From Siphonodentalium dalli (Eukaryota; Mollusca; Scaphopoda; Gadilida; Siphonodentaliidae): a stretch of 64,000 nt of DNA. Location: NCBI GenBank assembly GCA_032622095.1, contig CP136067.1, forward strand, positions 180,702,556 to 180,766,555, in the 5' to 3' direction. The notes beneath the pieces are model-generated. The model had not been told where the DNA came from, did not search any database, and was given only the letters and a program-made list of their open reading frames with translations. Shown here piece after piece: positions 56,479 through 64,000 of this stretch. Each line of letters starts with the position of its first letter. The first letter of the stretch is position 1. The translations under genes were made by a program, and so were the position numbers.

Positions 56479-56730
56479 TTGTTAAAGGTTTCCAATGAAA
56501 ATTAATAACTTTACACCTATACTTGTATATTTTAACATGAACGGGTGTAGTTATGTTGATATAAAGTCGATCTCCTAATTTCGACAACTGCTTTTCTGAA
56601 GAGAGCCACGGCATATATCAATACAACGGTATCGGAATTGTCATGCATTATTCACAATAATTAGAAGACATGTTCGCGGATTTAAACCGAACCGTACTTT
56701 CACAACGCTTGGGGGAGATGTATGGGACAC

Positions 56731-57416
56731 ACTAAAAGTTGTAGTCCGAGTCCAACCCGAGCCGGTTAAAAGGTGTAGTTGGGAATTCCAAGAATAATGT
56801 TGATTTTTGCTTTGTGATAAGTTATGCCAATTACAAATAGACAGATAATTTGTAAGTCATATTTTATCGACATTTTTCCCTCTGCAGCCCACCAAAATTT
56901 GTATTCGGAGACAGCCGAGTCAGCCGCCAGTTCGTTAATTATGTGATAACTGATCATTGTGATTGTTAGGATTATTATGTTGGCGGCTCAAATTAATGGA
57001 TTTTTTTATTCCGAGGTGAGTGTATGAAACATTTAGTGAAATAGACTCCAAAGTACTGTTTATACACTATACATTTACTTCTTTTTACAAGTGAGATCAT
57101 ATCATGCACATGAATGTGTTTTGTTAAAGATGTCGCAGCTGATTGTAAAAGTATGTGATAATTAAAGAATCGGTGGCTGACTCGGCTGTCTCCGATTACA
57201 ACTTTTAGTTTTAGAATAAAAAATATCGATAAAAGTTGAAATAAAGAGTTACAAAATATCTGTTTATTAGTGTTTAATTTATTTTATTTTATATGTGATT
57301 GTCATAGCTTATCACAAACCAAAAATCAACATTATTGGCCTTATAATAACGACAATAAACGAAATTGAAAGTTTCAAATGCACCTTGTACCGCCTTCGGC
57401 CTCGGACTACAACTTG
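56731..57416. mobile_element. 0.7-kb foldback element
   Basis: The left arm has AAAGTTGTAGTCCGAG, AAGAATAATGTTGATTTTTG, GATAATTTGTAAGTC and GGAGACAGCCGAGTCAGCCG. The inverted right arm has CGGCTGTCTCCGATTACAAC, CAAAAATCAACATTATTGG and CTCGGACTACAACTT. The arms are ~200 bases and ~75 percent alike by eye. A single-arm relative lies at 45770-46008. Confidence 0.65.
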
Positions 57417-58734
57417 TAATGATCTTTAATGTTCTACTACGCAAACGGCTAGACACTATAACGAGGATAATAGTGGGAGTATTTGTGATTCTCGAAACCC
57501 TTGCACTTAATTTGCTTCGATTGCTTATCGACCAATCACACGCTATTACGTTGTGGGATATACTATATAAGTTTGAGTGAATTAACAATAAAATTAAATC
57601 CTAAATATCTTAAATTCATGCTACCACGAATTTGATTCACGCTTCCTTCCTTCCGCGTTCCGTCTTCTCTACTGAAGCTGAAGGTGAGTCAATAAATTGT
57701 ATACACATTCGAGCCACAACACACACGCTATAGGTAAATTTAAACGGGCGGTAAATAGTTGCAGGTTGGTATATAGTGGCAACTGGACTTTATGTCGGAG
57801 TGTCGAATTATAATTCGTGGTATATATAGGTAACTTTTTATTCGTGTTTTTTTAGAATATAATTTCTGTACTCCAAATTTCGACCGATGGTTCAGATAAT
57901 TGGGATTGTGATGCCAAATCGATACTATATTATATCGATTTTACAGGCATTCAAATGGATTATTTTAAACAGATAAAATGATTGTTGGAGTTTTCCTTCA
58001 TATAACTCTCTCAAATCGCTTTTCGTCAGTCAGAAAGCTCGTGTCGTAAGCAAATATCTATATCTATATCTATATCTATAACGCATTAAGCTCGTTCGTG
58101 GTATGATGGTAAAAATGATTTGCTATAGGGTACTGTGTCGAAAAATAGAATACATGACATAAACGGTAATTATAGTTTTCACGGGACGCATGCTCCAGTG
58201 TATAGCAAACAGAGAACGCACGATAGCAAATAACTGAATCAGTATTTACTGACGTATAAATAAATACATCTTGTAAATGTTGTTTTCGGATAGTATTGGA
58301 TGTATACGTATTTTGCAGACCGAATAAGAAATTTTGTCTTTGTCAAATGGAACCACAATAAGCCAAGGTTCCTATAAAGAAGCTAGAAAAGCGTCATTTC
58401 CCCCAACATGTTATCAAATATACGCCAATATATACATATTTTTGTGGGATACACCAGGGAGTTCAGGATTTTTTTTTCGGACACTAGGCGCAAAAACAAA
58501 ACTGTTCCGCCCTCTGGGTACCCACCACCTCCTAATTTTTATTTTTGTCGATTCTGGGATAGGGACACACCCCTCCAAACTGCTTCAAATGACTATTTTA
58601 CTCAGTTTTCCTGATCTTATCCAATCAATGTTCCGTATCATGATTATACAAGCATTCCTACTTTTTTTTACCAACAAGACTATAAAGTTTCAAAACAATG
58701 CTCCAATAAATGTGGGTTGTAGGGTGTGCTGATG
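57417..58734. other. No gene seen; ATATCT microsatellite
   Basis: A short (ATATCT)n run lies at 58053-58080. Frames near 58334-58732 overlap in different registers without motifs. Confidence 0.4.
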
Positions 58735-59150
58735 GATTGACATTTGAAATCCATGATGGCTGCTGGTGGCCATGTTTGTTTTAAACACATTTTGAGGAAA
58801 AATGGAGGCTCCCATCTAGAGGTCACCTCGAAGATCCATATGAAGTTTGGTGACGATTTGGACGAGAAATGTGACCTGTGACGTCTGCTAAAGGATTTGG
58901 TCATACAAAGAGTAAAATTCAAGATGGCCGCTGGCAGCCATATTTTTACAAAATTCGGGGAAAAATTGCAGGCACCCATCGAGATGTCACATTGAAGATC
59001 CGTATGAAGTTGGGTGATGAGGGTAAGCTCTGCAGGGTGTGTTAAAGGATTTACTGATGCAAAGAGTAAAATCCAAGATGGCTACCAGCGGCCATATTTT
59101 GCACCAAAATCATTCAAATTTGACAGCTCCCATCTAGAGGTGGTCCTAGA
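58735..59150 (-). repeat. ~165-bp satellite monomers, ~2.5 copies
   Basis: Inverted relatives of the 40914-43535 array: ATCCATGATGGCTGCTGGTG, CTCCCATCTAGAGGTCACC, AAAGAGTAAAATTCAAGATG and AAGATGGCTACCAGCGGCC. Confidence 0.7.
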
Positions 59151-60151
59151 CCCATATACGGAATATCGTTGAAATCAGTCAAAGTTTGTTTTAGCACCTT
59201 TGTTTTATTTTATTATGGATTTTTGAATAGTCTATTTTTATTTGAAGGGTTCGGTGAAGCGTTTACATTTATTTGAAGAATCTATTATGGTGTCATTTTA
59301 TTTCATTTATATCAGGTTGAATAAATGATTTGTAATAGAACTATTTAAATCTGAGCCTTTCCATGTCAATGTGCATTGATAGATCTTTGAAGAAAACATT
59401 CAGCAAGTTGACCTTTTTATTACCCGTTGGTGTCATCCCTCATTATTAACTGATGGTGAACTCAAACCCCCTATATATAGAGTTAAGTGTATACCTATTA
59501 CACAATAGAAACATTCTTAAATCCATTTGTCCCATTATTTTGAAGAAAAATAACTCGAGGAAAAAATTTACAGGGCCAGGAAAAAAATGTGTGCCGTGCT
59601 GCTGAAAACACCCACCCACCCCACCTAGTGTTTGGAAACAAAATTGCAGACCCCCCCCCCCCTGGATACACGCTCATAAATGTCTCCTATTGGATTCAGG
59701 GCCACAGTATCATACGGTAAGAACAACGATATTTCATATATTAACATGCAGTATAACAGTACGTTGTTGAAATATCTTATTTTCACAAATTTTCAAAGCA
59801 ATATGAAGGCTGAGTGAGTTTCATTGAAGAAGAACTAAGTGGTTTAAACAAAAATTGAGGTGGCGGATCAATGGCCAAATGAATAGCGTTCTCAAATTAC
59901 AAATTATAATATCCTAGTGTTAGAGGGTGACCTCCCCGTCGTAGAATATGTCCGTCCGTATGTCTGTCTGTCCGAATTTTCCCCCCATACTGCTGTCCGA
60001 ACCTATTTTCACGACGATATGTTGCAGCATATATGTACACTCTTTTATATGTGTTTTGACTGTGACCCGCGCCATCCAATGGAATAACGGGTATAAGTCC
60101 ACTGAGGGCTTATTCCAGAATCAAAAAGTCCAATATGAACCAATGCCAATA
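59151..60151. other. No gene seen
   Basis: A C run lies near 59650 and a TCCGTCCG/TGTCTGTC stretch at 59948-59976. Nothing with definable ends. Confidence 0.35.
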
Positions 60152-60612
60152 CGTGACCCGCCATATCAAATCCAGTCGGAAGTCGGGATTTTTTTTACCC
60201 TGTGCCAATGCATTCTCTTATATATGCGAGTCGGCCATATGTCGCCTCGCATATATGTAAGAGAATGCATTGGCCTAACAATTTTTTATCATTTTTTTTA
60301 AATAAATGTTTCTTACACTTTTTAGGACATAAAATAAAAAACATCCATTACCCTGCAGGGAGCCCCACACATATATATAAGCTTATAGAAGAGTGTCGTC
60401 TGCTCATGTTTGTCTGGGGCTCTGCATGGGTGAAATTATAAAATTGTTAAAGAATACAAGAAAATATTATTAAAATTGTAAAAAATTGTTAGGCCAATGC
60501 ATTCTCTTATATATGCGAGGCGACCTATGGTCGACTCGCATATATAAGAGAATGCATTGGCACAGGGTAAAAAAATCCCGATTTCCGACTGGATTTGATA
60601 TGGCGGGTCACA
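60152..60612. mobile_element. Double-hairpin MITE, TA shell, full copy
   Basis: TA duplications lie at 60150-60151 and 60613-60614. The left terminal T is changed to C. The first hairpin has several changes (GTCGGCCATATGTCGCC and an inserted TG in the right arm); the second is canonical. The central spacer is inverted relative to the copies at 30732, 32432 and 39867. Confidence 0.85.
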
Positions 60613-60818
60613 TATATAGTTCAAATATGAACTTATTTGCACGAGGATATATTGAAGAAGCATAAAATGTATATATATATAAAAGAGTAGGATCCGTGTG
60701 TCATGTGGGCGAAACACACAGGGGCCGCAAGGGAGTCTGTTTCAGCTAGTAACTATTTATATCCACAAAACTATGTAGACATAGTAATTTACGTGTAGTT
60801 AGATCGGATGGTGTACCT

Positions 60819-61567
60819 TTAATGATTGGCCTTATTGAGATTATTATACATAAATAAAACATTTATATGAAAGGCAATATATTTTGTCTAAATTATCTGA
60901 CTTTTGTATACAAATATTGTGAACACCGGGTGGGGGGGGGGGGGGTCTAGACAAAAAATGCAGACACGAGGCCCAAACAATTTTTTTTCAGACCTCAAGG
61001 TACCCACCACCTTCCTGCTTAGATTTTTTCCTCGGCTAAATTTGGGACCTACCACCCCTCCCCTTATCCCATATTTGACACTTTTTAAAGTGTGCTTTAC
61101 TACTGTTTTTATTAGGAATACCATCCCAAATGTATTTCTTGTGTAATCTTGTTTCCAATCCTGTCTCACTACCTATTTCACAAGTCATTAAATATATGCG
61201 CCATCCATATTGTTGACTATAAAACAAATGGCGTGAAACAATTATTATGTGCTTAAGTCAGTGAGCGTGAACAAATTCTCATTTCTTATAGAATTGGCCA
61301 TGTATCGATAGGAATACTTTATTCTGTGAAACAAACTATGCATAAACCTGTCTAAACGCCATATCTTCCTAAATATAATTTTGAGCGTGTTTACATACAT
61401 GTAACACAGCGTATATTTCGAATATAGCATGCTTTTTACGCGATATTTATTATTGGTATAAGAACAAAATCTGTCTATATTTTAGTATTATTTTTGTTTA
61501 TAGCGGTTTTGCCAAATATGAATATTTTAACAGCATTGCCCAACACGAACGCTGGTCGTGCCTTTAA
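60819..61567 (+). mobile_element. TTAA-flanked element, diverged copy 3 of 7957 family
   Basis: The left end TTAATGATTGGCCTTATTGA and the right end GGTCGTGCCTTTAA, with GCGATATTTATTATTGGTAT and ACAAAATCTGTCTATATTTT inside, align with 7957-8458 at both ends. The middle (60900-61210) is unrelated and includes a run of about 15 G at 60932-60946. It may be an older copy with an insertion. Bases 60613-60818 hold nothing recognised. Confidence 0.4.
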
Positions 61568-61571
61568 ATTG

Positions 61572-61805
61572 AATGTCACACTCGACTAGTAATGTGCTAC
61601 CAAACAGTATCAAAATATACTGTCAAAATGTCGACGGAAACACCCGCGGGCTCTCTCAGCCAATACAGTATTTTACCGGTTTTGGTGGGTTAATAACACC
61701 GACCGTGGACGCACCAGCAAGGCAATATTTGAATGTCACACTCAGGTGGTATTTCGCTACCATGCACGCAACATCAAACTATACTGTCCGAAACTACAAT
61801 TCAAT
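61572..61805 (+). repeat. Dispersed ~160-bp monomers, family D
   Basis: GAATGTCACACTCGACTAGT and GAATGTCACACTCAGGTGGT begin two monomers 160 bases apart. The first contains CACCCGCGGGCTCTCTCAGC and GTTAATAACACCGACCGTGG. A further fragment at ~62008-62050 has ACACCCGGGCTCTCTTAGCC. Tandem monomers of this size occur in Helitron-related bivalve elements; that link is an inference. Confidence 0.6.
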
Positions 61806-62066
61806 TCAATTCAATGTATTAGATACTCTCATCGTATAACAATACACATTGAGAAGAAATGTGTCAGTGCATGCAATTCACAATGATATGTATGAATATA
61901 TTGGGAATTAAACGGGGTTTTTGTGTATTCATAAGAAAGGTTGTTGTAATTTGGCAGCCATGTGCATATATTTCGTCAGGGGATGGGGTGGATTGGGGGG
62001 GGGGGTTAACAGGAAGACACCCGGGCTCTCTTAGCCAATATCGGCATTTGCGTGATTAATAATATA

Positions 62067-62219
62067 CAGTTATCGCCCGCGATTGAGTGAGACACGGGGA
62101 TTTGTCGCCCGCTCGAGACCTGGAATGTCACCCGAGGGCCGTCAGGCCCGAGGGTGACATTCCAGGTCGAGAGCGGCGACAAATCCCCGTGTCTCACGAA
62201 AACAAGGGTGATAACTGTT
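62067..62219. mobile_element. 153-bp GC-rich hairpin MITE
   Basis: The outer CAGTTATCGCCC and inverted GGGTGATAACTG form the TIR. Inside, a ~47-bp almost perfect stem pairs GTGAGACACGGGGATTTGTC with its complement, the loop side reading GGGCCGTCAGGCCC. The GC content is far above its surroundings. Confidence 0.7.
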
Positions 62220-63199
62220 TTGTTATCTGACAATGGAGTACACACGAACCTCCTTAATAGCAGGCATAAATGCGCGCATATATTATTTAATCCAGTTCGA
62301 AAAGTTAATTCTATGTTGGAATCATGGCTATTTAGAAAATAAAACATTCATAATCTGGATTAATTAACAGACCCGTCATTTGCGCAGATATTCTCCGGTC
62401 AGTTTGCTGGTTGCATTGTGGAAATCGGTTCACGGAAAGAGGAGTAAAGCAATTTGGAAGTTGAGTAGCCATGCAGCGAAATGTTCGGTTTCGTTTCAAA
62501 TGAGCGCGAAGACGCCGACAGACGTGTTAATTTCCAGAATGCTAAAATGTGGAACTAACACGTTGTATAGTAGTGCAAAAAGAAATTGACATCTGTCACA
62601 GATCGTTACGCAACATACGGGTATTCTCTGAAGTCTGATGAATGTATTGAAGAAAAGAAATAATCAATTGATAAACAGCAAAGAGTGGCCATTTGATCTA
62701 TAGTACATACACGTAGTTGTAACGTATGTACATCGTATGTGCAATTGTCTGCAGCATACCAACTACATAATAAGGTTTATCTATTTGTCCCACGGTCTTT
62801 ATTATTGATATAAAAAGGTCCAATGTGAATATTACACCTTATAACAGACATGTGTCTATGATAACACCATTATACATAGCGTGCTTTAATTGCAAATAAA
62901 AAAACACACAATTATGCAAATTAGCAAACACCACAGTTCGCGGTTGTTATGAAACAGTGGGGTTTATAAAAACAGTGTTTTTCGAAAATATCAGAGAGCT
63001 GTCAGAGAATCTCTGCGCGGTGAGTTCTTCGTAGTTCTATGTTTACTGGTAACAGCTGAGCGGTCAATAACTGAGACAATGTTACCCTCGAGGGTAATAT
63101 GGTGATTTATCGCCCGCCATGTGACGCACTCTCAGCCAATCAGAAGAGAGGGAAATGGGATGAAGGATAACAACATCTGTTACATCGGCCGTGGATGCG
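62220..63199. other. No gene seen; one short palindrome
   Basis: TTACCCTCGAGGGTAA (63082-63097) is a perfect 16-bp palindrome, followed by TTATCGCCCGCCATGTGACGC, which resembles the left end of 62067-62219. No coding motif. Confidence 0.4.
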
Positions 63200-63510
63200 T
63201 GAGTGTGACCATAGTTGAATGTCACACTCTCGTAGTATTCCACTACTGTATCAACAAACATCAAACTATACTGTCGAAATGTTCACGGAGACACCCGGGC
63301 TCCCCGGGGCTCTTGCGGTCAATACGTATTTTACCAGTTTTTGAGGGGTTAATAACATCGGCCGTGAACGCGCCACGAGTCAATATTTAAATGTCACACG
63401 CATGTAGTATTTCACTACCACACAGCATAAAAATACACTGTCCGAAATCACATAAATACACTGTCCGAAACCACATAAATACACTGTCCGAAACCACAAA
63501 AATACATCGG
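63200..63510 (+). repeat. Family D monomers with 23-bp tandem tail
   Basis: GAATGTCACACTCTCGTAGT and AAATGTCACACGCATGTAGT start two monomers ~168 bases apart. The second ends in four short repeats of AATACACTGTCCGAAACCAC (63430-63503). Confidence 0.65.
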
Positions 63511-63520
63511 GCTCTCTTAA

Positions 63521-63772
63521 CCATAGGTCGCCTCGCATATATAAGAGAATGCATTGGCTTAACACATATATGCGAGGCGACCTATGGTCGACTCGCATAT
63601 ATAAGAGAATGCATTGGCACAGGGTATAACTGTAACTATCACAATGTGGTCAAGGAGCCGGTTCCAATGATATCCATATTTGTATGGTTCTATTGAGACA
63701 GACCGAAGATATTTTAGGCTGTTGAAGCTTTATTTGGCCGGTTTTTCGCCGGTTTGTTGGGTAAAGGGTTAA
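63521..63772 (+). mobile_element. Double-hairpin MITE, left-truncated
   Basis: It starts inside the first hairpin (CCATAGGTCGCCTCGC). The spacer is reduced to CTTAACACA, followed directly by the loop half of the second hairpin. The right shell and TTAA end are intact. It is inserted among family D monomers; the TTAA end is followed by family D-like sequence GTTAATAACACCGGTCATAG. Confidence 0.8.
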
Positions 63773-64000
63773 TAACACCGGTCATAGACGGACGAGCAGG
63801 GCAAATAATCTTCTTGGTTGCCCACAGGTAATGTGCCACTACTATAACGTCGAGATGTAGGAATCACTGAACTAAATGGTTTCCCATAAAAGACAGTAAC
63901 TTTTCAGCCAAATTCACTGCATTGAAGCCTGCAGTCCACTCCAGTGATATTTACCCAGCTAGACTGACACCAGTTGATCACGAAAATGCAAGAAAAATCA
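63773..64000. other. No gene seen
   Basis: The start resembles family D (AATAACACCGGTCATAGACG); the remainder is not recognised. Confidence 0.35.

Noticed and set aside
59913-59980. Possible reverse-oriented Helitron end near GGTGACCTCCCCGTCG
   Set aside because: The hairpin is imperfect, and the terminal bases do not match the 44-kb elements closely enough.
60650-60745. Possible Helitron 3' end (TTTCAGCTAGT after GGGCCGCAAGGG)
   Set aside because: CTAG followed by T is present, but I cannot form a stable hairpin at the right distance, and no matching 5' end was found.
61573-61839. 88-codon frame across family D monomers
   Set aside because: The same peptide blocks recur in a shifted form at 63121-63390; it is a repeat translation.

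Overview
This window looks like non-genic, repeat-saturated, AT-rich nuclear DNA from a marine or freshwater invertebrate. A bivalve mollusc is my best guess. The reasons are decayed APE-type LINEs, Helitron-like ends with a CCCGGACGAAGTCGGG hairpin and CTAG terminus, ~165-bp satellite monomers carrying AAGATGGCCGC-type blocks, and many palindromic MITEs. The species is an inference. I found no intact host gene, rRNA, tRNA or CRISPR array. Nearly every open frame over 60 codons is repeat-derived or a chance frame.

Layout. 0.5-17.3 kb holds six copies of a double-hairpin MITE, minisatellites, and a 2.86-kb terminal-inverted-repeat (TIR) element (6661-9521) inserted in a 42-bp minisatellite with a TATAA duplication. 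It also holds a broken retroelement Pol/integrase relic (10.2-12.1 kb) interrupted by TTAA- and TTA-flanked MITEs. 17.6-19.3 kb has dispersed repeats and a Tc1/mariner-like MITE. 21.0-24.25 kb (minus strand) is the best coding relic: a LINE with endonuclease, reverse transcriptase (YADD) and C-terminal region, broken by stops and frameshifts, with a 2A-like motif at its N terminus. 26.4-32.9 kb has a 1.1-kb TIR element with GCGCTTAAGCGC arrays, three LINE 3' fragments, a second copy of the 18-kb repeat with a clean 204-bp insertion, and more double-hairpin MITEs. 34-45 kb is mostly satellites, foldback elements and two head-to-tail Helitron-like elements lying between the arms of an inverted repeat. 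45.7-64 kb contains a 2.7-kb inverted-repeat element, TACCATGG-rich DNA, another Helitron end, a LINE 3' fragment (54.06-54.92 kb), an 18/34-bp minisatellite, foldbacks, and dispersed ~165-bp monomers.

The most striking structure is a 69-bp near-perfect hairpin followed by its exact reverse complement. This module is nearly identical in 13 of 14 loci, but sits inside three different outer shells: TTAA-flanked CCCTTTACCC ends, TA-flanked TGTGACCCGCC ends, and a degenerate TTAA-flanked CCCTTCATGAC shell. TTAA is used as the apparent target by several families.

Limits: all repeat relations were found by eye, and boundaries are typically good to a few bases only where a TIR and duplicated target are visible.
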